In this document: one piece after another, positions 51,686 through 61,375 of the stretch | How the letters are laid out: the number at the start of each line of letters is the position of its first letter | How positions within the stretch are numbered: the stretch's first letter is position 1 | NCBI GenBank assembly: GCA_910584945.1 | Contig: CAJUDY010000003.1 | Span: 1 to 64,000, forward strand | Reading direction: 5' to 3' | Length of the DNA: 64,000 bases | Origin: an uncultured Lachnospiraceae bacterium | GTDB lineage: Bacteria > Bacillota > Clostridia > Lachnospirales > Lachnospiraceae | Program-made: the position numbers and the translations under genes | Notes under the pieces: model-generated | The model's database searches: none | Told to the model about the DNA's origin: nothing | Seen by the model: the letters and a program-made list of their open reading frames with translations, nothing else

Positions 51686-53074
51686 TTATTTCGCGCTTAA
51701 ATACTCATGAATGCCTTTGGCCGCCGCCTTGCCTGCGCCCATAGCCAGGATGACCGTAGCCGCTCCGGTCACGGCGTCGCCGCCCGCATACACACCTTCT
51801 TTGGATGTAGCGCCGGTATCCTCAGTGGCAACGATACACTGTCTCCGGTTGATCTCCAATCCTTTTGTGGTGGAAGAGATCAGCGGATTCGGAGAAGTAC
51901 CAAGGGACATGATCACCGTATCACAGTCAATGGTGAACTCGGAACCCGGAACCTCCACCGGACGACGTCTTCCGGAAGCGTCCGGCTCGCCAAGTTCCAT
52001 ACGGATACACTTGATTCCGGTCACCCAATCGTTCTCGTCCGCGAGAATCTCCACCGGATTGGTCAGAAGATCAAAGATGATGCCCTCTTCCTTCGCATGA
52101 TGCACTTCTTCCACACGAGCCGGAAGTTCTTCCTCGCTTCTTCTGTACACGATGTGAGTCTCCGCGCCGAGACGAAGCGCCGTACGCGCCGCATCCATGG
52201 CCACATTGCCGCCGCCCACCACAACAACTTTTTTGCCGTGTACGATCGGCGTATCATAATTCTCGTCAAATGCTTTCATCAGGTTATTCCTGGTCAGATA
52301 CTCGTTGGCGGAGAGCACGCCGCAGGCTGTCTCACCCGGAATTCCCATAAACTTCGGAAGTCCCGCGCCGGAACCGATGAAAACCGCGTCGAAGCCTTCA
52401 TCTTCGATCAGGTCGTCCAGCTTCACGGTTCTTCCGACGATCACATCCGTCTCGATCTTCACGCCCAGGGCCTTCACATTCTCCACTTCCGGTCCCACGA
52501 CGCGGTCTTTGGGAAGACGGAATTCCGGAATTCCATAGACCAGCACGCCGCCGGCTTTATGTAATGCCTCAAAGATGGTCACGTCATAACCAAGCTTTGC
52601 CAGATCTCCCGCGCAGGTCAGTCCGGAAGGACCGGAACCGATGACCGCCACCTTCTTGCCGTTCTTCTCTGCCGGAACCGCCGGCTTGATGCCGTTCTCT
52701 CTCGCCCAGTCCGCCACAAAGCGCTCCAGCTTACCAATGGAGATGGGATCGCCCTTCTTGCCGCGGATACATCTGCCCTCGCACTGGCTCTCCTGAGGGC
52801 ATACGCGTCCGCAAACTGCAGGAAGTGCGGAAGACTTGCTGATAATCTGGAATGCCTCCTCGAACTTCTCCTCCTTCACTGCCGCGATAAAGGACGGGAT
52901 ATCAATGGATACCGGACATCCTTCCACACATTTTGCATTCTTACAGGTGATGCAGCGCTGGGATTCTTCCACCGCTTCTTCTTTATTATATCCGTAACAT
53001 ACCTCTTCAAAATTCGTCGCACGAACCTTCGCATCCTGCTCTCTGACCGGTATTTTCTTTAATACATCTGCCAT
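51686..53074 (-). CDS. nfnB: NADH-dependent reduced ferredoxin:NADP+ oxidoreductase large subunit (GltD-like)
   Basis: 462 residues, glutamate-synthase small-chain fold: Fe-S cysteine clusters CITCKNAKCVEGCP and CGRVCPQESQCEGRC, FAD loop VAVIGSGPSGLTCAGDLAKL, NADPH loop VVVVGGGNVAMDAARTALRL, and a C-terminal VYAGGDAVTGAATVILAMG. With the PyrK-like partner upstream it makes the NfnAB (NfnSL) electron-bifurcating transhydrogenase rather than a glutamate synthase; no glutamate synthase large subunit is present. Stop of nfnA and start of nfnB share bases (TAATG). Confidence 0.88.
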   Translation of the reverse strand: MADVLKKIPVREQDAKVRATNFEEVCYGYNKEEAVEESQRCITCKNAKCVEGCPVSIDIPSFIAAVKEEKFEEAFQIISKSSALPAVCGRVCPQESQCEGRCIRGKKGDPISIGKLERFVADWARENGIKPAVPAEKNGKKVAVIGSGPSGLTCAGDLAKLGYDVTIFEALHKAGGVLVYGIPEFRLPKDRVVGPEVENVKALGVKIETDVIVGRTVKLDDLIEDEGFDAVFIGSGAGLPKFMGIPGETACGVLSANEYLTRNNLMKAFDENYDTPIVHGKKVVVVGGGNVAMDAARTALRLGAETHIVYRRSEEELPARVEEVHHAKEEGIIFDLLTNPVEILADENDWVTGIKCIRMELGEPDASGRRRPVEVPGSEFTIDCDTVIMSLGTSPNPLISSTTKGLEINRRQCIVATEDTGATSKEGVYAGGDAVTGAATVILAMGAGKAAAKGIHEYLSAK

Positions 53075-53958
53075 TATTTGTCACCTCCGCAATTTCCGCA
53101 GCCGCCATGATGGGTATCGCCCTCCTGGAACTTCAGAAGACGTCTGCCCTCCTCCGTCTTGTACATCGCTGCTCTCTTCATCGCCTGCTCAAAATCAATC
53201 TTATGGCCGTCAAATTCCGGTCCGTCCACACACGCGAACTTCACTTCATCTCCTACAAGCACACGGCAGGCGCCGCACATGCCGGTTCCGTCCACCATGA
53301 TCGGATTCATGCTGACAATCGTCGGGATTCCCAGCTTCTTTGTGGTCATGCAGGCAAATTTCATCATGATCATTGGTCCGATGGCCACGCAGAGATCATA
53401 ATGATGTCCTTCGCTCACCAGCTTCTCCAGCATCGCTGTGCCGACCCCATGGAACCCGTAGCTTCCGTCGTCTGTACAAAGATACAGATTGCCGACTTTG
53501 CTCATCTCTTCTTCCAGGATCAGAAGATCTTTTGTTCTTGCGCCTACGATGATATCACACTCAATCCCGTGATCATGCAGCCACTTCGCCTGCGGATAAA
53601 CAGGCGCCGTACCGACTCCGCCTGCGATGAAGACAACTTTTTTCTTCTTTACTTCCTCAAAATCATCCGTTACCAGCTCCGACGGACGTCCCAGAGGCCC
53701 CACAAAATCTGCAAGCTCATCTCCCGCTTTCAATGCCACCAGCTTATGTGTGGAGACACCAATGGGCTGGAATGCCAGCGTGATCGTCCCTGCTTCCCTG
53801 TCATAATCGCAGATGGTCAGTGGAATCCGCTCCGCGGTTTCATCCACTCTCACAATGATAAACTGTCCCGGCTCGCAGGACTTCGCTACACGCGGCGCAT
53901 GGATGACCTGCTTGTAGACGCTTGCAGAGAGCTGCTCTGCTTCCAAAATCTTAAACAT
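53074..53958 (-). CDS. nfnA: NfnAB small subunit, PyrK-like FAD/[2Fe-2S] protein
   Basis: 294 residues: FAD/NAD-binding domain (ERIPLTICDYDREAGTITLA, VFIAGGVGTAPVYPQAKWLH) and a C-terminal iron-sulfur part (MVDGTGMCGACRVLVGDEVK, FACVDGPEFDGHKIDF, then HGGCGNCGG). Role: NADH entry side of the bifurcating complex. The start at 53958 is set by AGGAGGAAG; promoter at 54100. Confidence 0.88.
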   Translation of the reverse strand: MFKILEAEQLSASVYKQVIHAPRVAKSCEPGQFIIVRVDETAERIPLTICDYDREAGTITLAFQPIGVSTHKLVALKAGDELADFVGPLGRPSELVTDDFEEVKKKKVVFIAGGVGTAPVYPQAKWLHDHGIECDIIVGARTKDLLILEEEMSKVGNLYLCTDDGSYGFHGVGTAMLEKLVSEGHHYDLCVAIGPMIMMKFACMTTKKLGIPTIVSMNPIMVDGTGMCGACRVLVGDEVKFACVDGPEFDGHKIDFEQAMKRAAMYKTEEGRRLLKFQEGDTHHGGCGNCGGDK

Positions 53959-54099
53959 ATACTTCCTCCTGTTAAAGTTCCGCATCCGCCGCTCCCTCTG
54001 CCCCATCGTTTCAAAAATCCTTCCGGGACTCCTGATTCAGCAGATACTGATTTACGACTCTTAGCAATATTACCCAGCAGACGTAGATTGTCCGTATTT

Positions 54100-54128
54100 A
54101 TCATAATGCAAAACTGCCAATATTTCAA
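54100..54128 (-). promoter_or_regulatory. nfnAB promoter
   Basis: Minus strand: TTGAAA (54123-54128), 17 bases, TATGAT (54100-54105), leaving a leader of about 135 bases before nfnA. Confidence 0.75.
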
Positions 54129-54135
54129 CAAAAAT

Positions 54136-54993
54136 TTACGGAATTACCACATCTTCTTCCAAAGCCGGAGGGGATTCTTCCGCCGGAGGAACATATGGCT
54201 GGGTCACATCATAGATTGCCTCCACGATGCCGCTCATTCCGCCGTCCTCATCCACAGCCACCGCCTGCAAGACTGTAAGCCCGGAAGAGATATAGATGGG
54301 ACCCCTGTAAAGCTTCGAATCGTATCCCGGCTCCTCCCCGTTGGTGGTATAGTAGATCTTACATCCCTCTTCTGTGGTCAAAGCAACCGAAAAGCTGTGG
54401 TCATAGCTCCCCGCGGGGACGCTGAAGACCGGTTCATCCGGATAATCAAACGCCACGTGATAAGTGCCCACCGCCTCCTCGCTGTACACGCTGTCGTAGC
54501 GGATGAACACCGCACGGATCACCGTCGTCCCTTCGCCGATGGAGATCGCCCCTTCATAAAGACGGCTCCCCCGGTCCGGCGTCGTTCCGTCTGTCGTATA
54601 ATAGATCTCTCCCTGGGCTTTCTCCTTATGGGAAATGGTTAAAAGCGGAGAATAGTCATAAGTCCCCGGCTGAACGCTGAACTGAGGCCGCTCTAAAAAA
54701 ACCGGTTCTTCCGGTTCCGCCGCCGTTTCTGCCTGTTTTGCCGTATAGTAATAAGCCGCCTGATACCCAAGCGTTCCCGCCAATACCAGACACAGCCCCA
54801 GAAGCCCATACCGGTATCGGTACCACCAGGGACGAACCGTTTCCTTTGTCTCCTCCTCTGCTCTGTGGTCTTCGGAACCAATGGTAAAGTCTTCTTCCGG
54901 ATTGTAATCCGGCACCATCTGAATGGCGCTGCCGCATTTTTCACAAAAAATTTTCCCGTCCGGTATCTGCGCCCCGCATTTCTGACATCTCAT
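54136..54993 (-). CDS. zinc-ribbon membrane protein with two CHB_HEX_C-type repeats
   Basis: 285 residues. N-terminal zinc ribbon CQKCGAQIPDGKIFCEKCGS, one membrane span near 62-82, then two similar beta domains (about 98-170 and 180-255) with the repeat IYYTTDGTTPDRGSRLYEG and IYYTTNGEEPGYDSKLYRG; this is the chitobiase/beta-hexosaminidase C-terminal fold. The repeats face outside, so it may bind wall polymers or partners. Located after ftsK, 21 bases after its stop region. Confidence 0.8.
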   Translation of the reverse strand: MRCQKCGAQIPDGKIFCEKCGSAIQMVPDYNPEEDFTIGSEDHRAEEETKETVRPWWYRYRYGLLGLCLVLAGTLGYQAAYYYTAKQAETAAEPEEPVFLERPQFSVQPGTYDYSPLLTISHKEKAQGEIYYTTDGTTPDRGSRLYEGAISIGEGTTVIRAVFIRYDSVYSEEAVGTYHVAFDYPDEPVFSVPAGSYDHSFSVALTTEEGCKIYYTTNGEEPGYDSKLYRGPIYISSGLTVLQAVAVDEDGGMSGIVEAIYDVTQPYVPPAEESPPALEEDVVIP

Positions 54994-55014
54994 ATCAGGA
55001 TTTTGTTCCTTTCC

Positions 55015-57576
55015 TTACAGGCAATCTTCCAGATACTGTTCAAACTCCTCCACGGACATCAGAACTTTTCTCGGCTTTGTACCTTCTTCCTCGCCGACCA
55101 CTCCGGCGTCCGCTAACTGGTCCATAATCCGGGCCGCGCGGTTGAAGTCGATCTTGAACCAGCGCTGAAGCATGCCGATGGAGGCTTTGTCCTTCTCAAT
55201 GATGAACTTTCCAGCCTCGGCAAACAGCACGTCTTTGTCGCTGCCGCCTCCGCCGTCAGGAACCGCCGCACTCTCCAGTGCGGCCTGCATCTTTTTCATC
55301 TGCTCTTCCATATGGAGTTCCGCCTGAGGATCTTCCGCTTTCTTCTGGCTGCTTAAAAACTCCACAACCGCCCCCACCTCGGCGTCTGATACGAAAGCTC
55401 CCTGAACCCTTAAAGGCTTGGGAAGCCCATAAGGCGAAAAGAGCATATCTCCTTTCCCCAGGAGCTTTTCCGCGCCGTTCATATCCAGAATGGTCCTGGA
55501 ATCCACGCCGGAAGACACTGCAAAGGCGATCCTGGACGGCATGTTCGCCTTGATCAGTCCGGTGATCACGTTGACCGACGGTCTCTGGGTCGCGATGATC
55601 AGATGGATACCCGCCGCCCTGGCCAGCTGCGCCAGACGACAGATAGCGTCCTCTACCTCCCCCGGCGCCACCATCATAAGGTCCGCCAGCTCGTCCACAA
55701 TAATGACAATCTGAGGCATCTTTTCCGGCTTATGGTCATCCTCGATCTCCGCAATCGAATCAATCTTGCTGTTGTAGCCTTCCACATTCCGGACATTGAG
55801 TTCCGCGAACTTATTGTACCGGCCCATCATCTCCGTCACCGCCCAGTTCAGCGCTCCCGCCGCCTTTTTCGGGTCTGTCACCACCGGAATCAGAAGATGG
55901 GGAATCCCATTATAAGTACTGAGCTCTACCACCTTAGGATCGATCATGATCAGTCTGACCTCGTCCGGCCGGGCTTTGTACAGGATGCTCATAATCAGCG
56001 TATTGATACACACGGATTTGCCAGAACCGGTGGCCCCCGCGATCAGAAGATGGGGCATCTTGGCAATATCGGCGACCATGATATTTCCGCCGATATCTTT
56101 TCCCACTGCAAAGGCGATCCTGGATGGATGCTCCTGGAATTCTTTTGCCTCAATCAGTTCCCTGAGCATAACCATGGAGTTTTCCTTGTTGGGGACCTCA
56201 ATCCCCACGGCCGCTTTCCCCGGAATCGGCGCTTCCATACGGATATCCGGTACCGCAAGGTTCAGTTTGATATCGTCAGAGAGAGAGATGATCTTACTCA
56301 CCTTCACCCCGTGCGCCGGCTGTACCTCGAACCGGGTCACAGAGGGACCCTGACTGACGTTGGTGACCGTCGCATTGACCCCGAAGTCCTCCATGATCTG
56401 CTGAAGATGTCTGGCGGTCTCCTGCAAAAGCACTGTGCTGTCCTTTTTGCCGCCGGTTTTCTTCGGAGCCTTCAAAAGAGACAGATCCGGAAACTGATAT
56501 TCTTTAGAATTTTTCCCGGTGTCTCCGGCCAGCGGCGCCGGCTTTTGGACTTCTTCTGCCGATTCCGGCGGTCTCACCCGCTCTGCCTTTTCTTCTCTGG
56601 AACGCTCCGCCTCAAGTTCCCGTCGGCTCAGCGCATTCTTCATAAGATCTTCCTCGCTGAAAGAGATCTCCTCCGCATCCCCGGACGCCAGAAGTTCCTC
56701 CCGCGGCGGCTCTTCCTTCTGTCTTTTGGGTGCCGGCTTATGTATCGGAAACGACGCTTCTTCCTCCGGTTCCGGGGAGAGCACCGGCTCTTCCGCCCCG
56801 ATCTCCAGAACACCGGACGCCGGACGCTTTGGAATCAACAGGTCTGAAGATACCCCGCTGACCTTCCGCTCCAGGCGCTGCTCTTTTTTCCGCTCTTCTT
56901 TTCTTGATCTTCTCTGCCTTTTCTGCACGACGGCCTCTTCTCTGCGCCGCTCCATATCCTGTCTTGCAGACTCATATACTTTTTTGCTTCCCCTGGACAT
57001 TCCTTTGACAAAGGAGCGTTCTGTGACAATCACAATACAGATGATCAGAATCCCGATCAGTACCAGATAGGCGCCGACGGTCCCAAACGCTTCTTTTAAG
57101 AGACCGGACAGCAGGCCGCCCAGCAGACCGCCCCCGGTCTTGTATTCAGAACAGTAGCGGTAGATCTCCTGAAAACCGGTCGCATCGCTCTTCCCCATAG
57201 TGACAAGGTGAAGAAGCGCAACGGATGCCAGGCATCCAAGCACCGCGCCTGCGATCTTGACGGCGGCGATCAGATTCTCCCTGTTGGCCAGAGAAAAAAG
57301 CAGCAGAAGCAGCATCACCACCGGGAAAAGATAGGCAAAAATCCCCACGATGCCAAATAAAAAGCTGCTCATGGCGCCTCCTACTTTTCCGCCGAACCCA
57401 AAATTGCTGAAAAATAAAAGAACAGACACAATGAGAAGCGCCACCAGGCGCACCTCCGCCCAGATCCCTTCACCTGACTCCTCGGTTGTCCTTTTTACAC
57501 TGGTATTCTTTTTTTCCACACTTTTTTTTTCCGAAGCAGCCTTTTTCCTGCTTCCGGATTGTCTGGCTTTATTCAT
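55015..57576 (-). CDS. ftsK: DNA translocase FtsK/SpoIIIE
   Basis: 853 residues: four membrane spans in the first 180 residues, a charged linker (200-400), and the RecA-like motor with Walker A LIAGATGSGKSVCINTL, Walker B VIIVDELADLMM and the DNA-reading gamma winged helix at the C-terminus (GMLQRWFKIDFNRAARIMDQ, LADAGVVG). It moves chromosome ends through the septum. Complete. Confidence 0.95.
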   Translation of the reverse strand: MNKARQSGSRKKAASEKKSVEKKNTSVKRTTEESGEGIWAEVRLVALLIVSVLLFFSNFGFGGKVGGAMSSFLFGIVGIFAYLFPVVMLLLLLFSLANRENLIAAVKIAGAVLGCLASVALLHLVTMGKSDATGFQEIYRYCSEYKTGGGLLGGLLSGLLKEAFGTVGAYLVLIGILIICIVIVTERSFVKGMSRGSKKVYESARQDMERRREEAVVQKRQRRSRKEERKKEQRLERKVSGVSSDLLIPKRPASGVLEIGAEEPVLSPEPEEEASFPIHKPAPKRQKEEPPREELLASGDAEEISFSEEDLMKNALSRRELEAERSREEKAERVRPPESAEEVQKPAPLAGDTGKNSKEYQFPDLSLLKAPKKTGGKKDSTVLLQETARHLQQIMEDFGVNATVTNVSQGPSVTRFEVQPAHGVKVSKIISLSDDIKLNLAVPDIRMEAPIPGKAAVGIEVPNKENSMVMLRELIEAKEFQEHPSRIAFAVGKDIGGNIMVADIAKMPHLLIAGATGSGKSVCINTLIMSILYKARPDEVRLIMIDPKVVELSTYNGIPHLLIPVVTDPKKAAGALNWAVTEMMGRYNKFAELNVRNVEGYNSKIDSIAEIEDDHKPEKMPQIVIIVDELADLMMVAPGEVEDAICRLAQLARAAGIHLIIATQRPSVNVITGLIKANMPSRIAFAVSSGVDSRTILDMNGAEKLLGKGDMLFSPYGLPKPLRVQGAFVSDAEVGAVVEFLSSQKKAEDPQAELHMEEQMKKMQAALESAAVPDGGGGSDKDVLFAEAGKFIIEKDKASIGMLQRWFKIDFNRAARIMDQLADAGVVGEEEGTKPRKVLMSVEEFEQYLEDCL

Positions 57577-57646
57577 ATCTTTATCCCGTCTTTCTATCTA
57601 GTCTTTTGGTTCGCCGAACGCCTCATAAGGCACGCGCCGTCCAGTA

Positions 57647-57678
57647 AAAAGGACTCGTCCCAAAGGACCAGCCCTTTT
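57647..57678 (-). terminator. intrinsic terminator of the HPr-like gene
   Basis: Minus-strand hairpin AAAAGGGCT ... AGTCCTTTT with an inner GTCC/GGAC stem, followed by T5. It is about 15 bases after the HPr-like stop. Confidence 0.75.
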
Positions 57679-57692
57679 GTTCTCTCCCATCA

Positions 57693-57950
57693 TTAGAGAT
57701 TCTCTTCAAAAAACGCCAGCATCTCTTCCGCCGCCACGTCTTCGTCCGATCCCTCCACCGTCACGGTCACCGTATCTCCATACTGAATGTCCAGATCAAT
57801 CACGGACAAAAGCTTCTTTAAATCCCCTTGATTTCCTTTGTTGGCAATCACAATGCTGCTCCTGAACTCTTTTGCAAGCTGCAACACTACCCCGGCCACC
57901 CGCGCATGCATTCCAAGCTCTTCTTTGATCGTATACTGAAATGTCTTCAT
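57693..57950 (-). CDS. HPr-like phosphocarrier lacking the Ser46 site
   Basis: 85 residues of HPr fold. Active-site His15 and Arg17 are kept (ELGMHARVAGVV), but Pro18 is Val and the Ser46 region (usual KSIMG-type) reads QGDLKKLLSVIDLD with Lys46. So it could accept phosphate at His15 but not be regulated by HPr kinase at Ser46. Start ATG 57950 follows GGGAGGGAG; frame upstream is leader. A PTS side carrier or a regulator is possible; the main ptsH is not in the window. Confidence 0.88.
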   Translation of the reverse strand: MKTFQYTIKEELGMHARVAGVVLQLAKEFRSSIVIANKGNQGDLKKLLSVIDLDIQYGDTVTVTVEGSDEDVAAEEMLAFFEENL

Positions 57951-58092
57951 ATCTCCCTCCCGAACACTCTGTGTGCCTTTCCTGTCAGCGAACAAGCCCT
58001 TTTAAACGATTATATCATATGCGCGGAAAAATGTAAACGGCGTAAAAATTGAAAAAGAGCCCCCAGCAGAGCCCTTTCTCTTTCCTTAAATT

Positions 58093-59817
58093 CTATGCGT
58101 TTTTCGTATTCTTTCCAGTCAATGTCTGGATGCCTTCGATCACAAGAACCACTGCCAGAACGATCAGAAGTACAGCAAAGAAGACCTGTGCGTAAGGACC
58201 CCAGTCCGCTCCGCCCGCCGAGATCAGCCCAAGCTGGTCTTTGACCGTCAGGATCAGGGAGCAGATGGTCACCACCATCATAAATGCCATGGGGAACAGG
58301 AACATCTTGTTGTTTCTCCCGATGTTGCCAAGCCAGGTGGCAACTGCCAGAAGTCCAAGACCGGCCAGAAGCTGGTTCGCAGCTCCAAAAAGTCCCCAGA
58401 TCTTTGCATAACCGGTCATACCAAGAGCAATGCCCAGGATAACCGTAATGATAGTCGCCACATAGGGATTTACCAGCGTCTTCTTGAGGCCGCTGTCCAC
58501 ATCCTTCACCGTCTGTCCCGGCTCCAGCCAGAACTCCTGGAACATAAAGCGCGCGAGACGGGTTGCCGTATCCAGAGAGGTCAGACAGAAGGCGGAATAG
58601 GTCAGAACCAGCAGTGTATAAAGTACGTTCTGGGTTCCTTTCAGTCCCGGAATCGCCGCCACCATGCCTGCAATTCCGCCTGCAAAGATATCCGTCGCTC
58701 CTGCAGTCGTGCCGATCTTCCTTGCATATCCGATCGCACACAGAGTCAGGACTGCCAGCACACACTCCAGAAGCATACCGCCGTAGGCGATGGGCTTTGC
58801 GTCCGTCTCTTTGTCCAGCTGCTTGGAAGTGGTTCCGGAGGATACCAGCGAATGGAAACCGGAGATCGCGCCGCAGGCAACCGTTGTAAACAGTACCGGG
58901 AACAGATAAGAAGTCACTCCTGTGCTCTCATTGGTCACTGCAAAGCCTGCAAATGCCGGGAACAGATCCGGTTCCAGAGCCGGATGCGCGCCGACCACAC
59001 CGACCACGGCAATGATCAGCATCGCGTACAGCAGGAAGGAACTTAAGTAATCCCGGGGCTGCAGAAGAATCCATACCGGAGTGACGGAAGCAATGGCTAT
59101 GTAAATTCCTACAATGATCATCCACTGACCGGTCGTCAGGTAGATCGGATGGAAGTTCATGCCGATGGCCATAATCAGAATGATGGCCAGCACGCCCACC
59201 ACCGACGCAACGGACATGGGAGCATTCCTTCTGTACACACAGAAGCCGAATACAATGGCGATTGCAATAAACAAAAGCGATACCATAGCCACAGACGCAT
59301 TGGACGCGGACGCCGCATAGTCCACCATCCCTGTGTCGTCAAGCTTCACTCCGAAGGTGGTCGCCACAATGGAAGCGAATGCCGCCACTACAAGGATCAG
59401 CGTCAGATAGGCAAACGTCAGAAACAGTCTTTTGGCACGGCGGCCCATATTGGCGGAGATGATCTCTCCCACGGACTGTCCTTTGTGACGGAGCGAAGCA
59501 AACAATGCTCCAAAGTCATGAACGCCTCCGAAGAAAATACCTCCCACAAGAATCCAGAGGGTGACCGGAAGCCAGCCAAACAGCGCTGCATTGATGGGAC
59601 CGGTGATCGGTCCTGCGCCTGCGATGGATGAAAAATGGTGACCCATCAGAACCGGCGCTTTTGCGGGAACATAGTCGACGCCGTCTTCCATGGTATGGGC
59701 CGGCGTCTCCTCTTTGCTCTCACCAACCCCCCACTGCTTACACAGCCAGCCGCCATACAGAATATAGCCGCCAACCAGCACTGCGATGCTGATGATCAGA
59801 AGTACTAATGAATTCAT
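58093..59817 (-). CDS. cstA: CstA family carbon-starvation transporter
   Basis: 574 residues, about 14-16 membrane spans. CstA motifs: VMLMGHHFSSIAGAGP-type APVLMGHHFSSIAGAGPITG, FFGGVHDFGALFASLRHKGQ, and FHSLVSSGTTSKQLDKETDA. The family takes up peptides or pyruvate. It starts right after the small gene upstream (stop and ribosome site overlap), so both come from the promoter at 60439. Confidence 0.93.
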   Translation of the reverse strand: MNSLVLLIISIAVLVGGYILYGGWLCKQWGVGESKEETPAHTMEDGVDYVPAKAPVLMGHHFSSIAGAGPITGPINAALFGWLPVTLWILVGGIFFGGVHDFGALFASLRHKGQSVGEIISANMGRRAKRLFLTFAYLTLILVVAAFASIVATTFGVKLDDTGMVDYAASASNASVAMVSLLFIAIAIVFGFCVYRRNAPMSVASVVGVLAIILIMAIGMNFHPIYLTTGQWMIIVGIYIAIASVTPVWILLQPRDYLSSFLLYAMLIIAVVGVVGAHPALEPDLFPAFAGFAVTNESTGVTSYLFPVLFTTVACGAISGFHSLVSSGTTSKQLDKETDAKPIAYGGMLLECVLAVLTLCAIGYARKIGTTAGATDIFAGGIAGMVAAIPGLKGTQNVLYTLLVLTYSAFCLTSLDTATRLARFMFQEFWLEPGQTVKDVDSGLKKTLVNPYVATIITVILGIALGMTGYAKIWGLFGAANQLLAGLGLLAVATWLGNIGRNNKMFLFPMAFMMVVTICSLILTVKDQLGLISAGGADWGPYAQVFFAVLLIVLAVVLVIEGIQTLTGKNTKNA

Positions 59818-59818
59818 A

Positions 59819-60355
59819 CTAACTCTCTCCCTTCTTTTTGTTGTTGGTTTGCGAATATAGTACTTTTTTCAAAATTTTCGCCGTGTCATGACCGCTGCGG
59901 TTTGCATCAATCCTGCCTTTTGACAGGTCCACCACTGCCGCGTGATAATCCATCCAGCCATGGAGCGAAAAATGAAAACTTTTATAAATACGGCATTTCT
60001 TAAGCGCCTTCCTGGCGTCTTCCTCGCAGGTATCGCAGACGAAGACCGGAGTAATAAAAGAATACATATGGCCCGGCCCCACATGGAGCCGGCTCATGCC
60101 GTCCTCATATACATAATCCCGCCACTTTTCATACAGCGGCAGCGTCAGATGGGGGAGAGTCAGAAGATACACGAACTCTTCACAGTCCGCAGACCAGAGT
60201 TCCGCCTTCCTGGAGACCACATACTTCTGCGAATGCTCAAAAAAATCACAGCGGGCTGTGATCGGGATCTGCTCGTCTTCGAACAAATGGACATCATAGT
60301 AAGCCTCGTAGCTTTTCAGCAGACGCGCGATAGCAGTCTCTCTTGTATAACCCAT
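59819..60355 (-). CDS. uncharacterised CstA-operon protein
   Basis: 178 residues, soluble, with paired cysteines (VFVCDTCEEDARKALKKCRI) and aromatic stretches (SFHFSLHGWMDYHAAVVDLS). No family recognised. A GTGGAGGAATC site precedes the ATG, and the cstA start follows at once, so it should be co-translated and might regulate or assist the transporter (inference from position only). Confidence 0.8.
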   Translation of the reverse strand: MGYTRETAIARLLKSYEAYYDVHLFEDEQIPITARCDFFEHSQKYVVSRKAELWSADCEEFVYLLTLPHLTLPLYEKWRDYVYEDGMSRLHVGPGHMYSFITPVFVCDTCEEDARKALKKCRIYKSFHFSLHGWMDYHAAVVDLSKGRIDANRSGHDTAKILKKVLYSQTNNKKKGES

Positions 60356-60438
60356 GATTCCTCCACATATACTACAGGATTTCGCATCAAAAAATTAAAA
60401 AATTTGTAAAAAATATTAATTTTTTAAAAACTTCCTTT

Positions 60439-60467
60439 ATTATAGTACAGTGGCAAATATATTTCAA
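60439..60467 (-). promoter_or_regulatory. promoter of the cstA operon
   Basis: Minus strand: TTGAAA (60462-60467, overlapping the rluD stop), 17 bases, TATAAT (60439-60444). The leader is very A+T-rich. Confidence 0.8.
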
Positions 60468-61375
60468 GTTATTTTTTTCAGCAGCTTTTCAAAGTATTCC
60501 GGAAGAGGCGCCTCCACCTCCACATACTCCCTGGTGGTCGGATGCGTGAGACCCAGAACCTGAGCGTGCAGAGCCTGTCCTTCCAGGTGGAATGGATTTT
60601 TGGAAGATCCGTACACCGTATCCCCCAGAATCGGATGATGAATGGAGGCCATATGCACCCGGATCTGATGGGTACGCCCGGTCTCCAGGCGGCACTCAAT
60701 CAGCGTGTGGTTCAAAAAACGCCGAAGTACACGGTAATGGGTCACCGCTCTCTTGCCGTTCTTCACATGACAGGCCATCTTTTTGCGCTCCACCGGGTGA
60801 CGTCCAATGGGCGCATCCACACAGCCCTCCTCCTCTTTGATCACCCCTTCCACCACCGCCACATATCTGCGGGTAATGGAATGTTCCTTAAGCTGAGCCG
60901 CCACATGGTTGTGGGCCCGGTCGTTTTTGCAGATCACCAGCGCCCCGGTGGTGTCCCGGTCTATCCGGTGGACAATCCCCGGACGCATGACGCCGTTGAT
61001 CCCGGAAAGTCTGCCCTGACAGTGATACATCACCGCATTCACCAGGGTCCCGGTCTCATGGCCCGCGGAAGGGTGTACCACCATGCCCTTTGGTTTGTCC
61101 ACAATCAAAAGGTCCTCATCTTCATAGAGGACCTTAAGCGGGATTTGTTCTGCCTTGATTTCCGGTGCTTCCGGCTGTGGAATATGAAGCTCCACCTGGT
61201 CCTCCTCTTCCATCCGGTAGCTTGGCTTTACCGGCTTTTGGTTTACCAGGACGCTTCCGTCTTTGATCAGCTTCTGCAGATAAGATCTGGACTGCTCCGG
61301 CAGCAGGGCGTGCAGAAACTGATCCGCCCGACTGCCGGCGTGATGCTCATCCGCCGTCAGATGGATTCTGCTCAT
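60464..61375 (-). CDS. rluD: RluA/RluD family pseudouridine synthase
   Basis: 303 residues: N-terminal S4 domain (SRADQFLHALLPEQSRSYLQ), catalytic RPGIVHRIDRDTTGALVICK with the nucleophilic Asp, and LETGRTHQIRVHMASIHHPI. RluD-type enzymes modify 23S rRNA helix 69. Overlaps lspA by 4 bases; third gene of aroB-lspA-rluD. Confidence 0.92.
   Translation of the reverse strand: MSRIHLTADEHHAGSRADQFLHALLPEQSRSYLQKLIKDGSVLVNQKPVKPSYRMEEEDQVELHIPQPEAPEIKAEQIPLKVLYEDEDLLIVDKPKGMVVHPSAGHETGTLVNAVMYHCQGRLSGINGVMRPGIVHRIDRDTTGALVICKNDRAHNHVAAQLKEHSITRRYVAVVEGVIKEEEGCVDAPIGRHPVERKKMACHVKNGKRAVTHYRVLRRFLNHTLIECRLETGRTHQIRVHMASIHHPILGDTVYGSSKNPFHLEGQALHAQVLGLTHPTTREYVEVEAPLPEYFEKLLKKIT

Noticed and set aside
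51686..53074. Annotation as glutamate synthase small subunit
   Set aside because: No large subunit nearby, and the PyrK-like partner overlapping its start fits NfnAB.
58010..58092. Possible terminator after cstA
   Set aside because: Only a weak AAAGAG/CTCTTT pairing is visible although T5 follows; not convincing enough to annotate.
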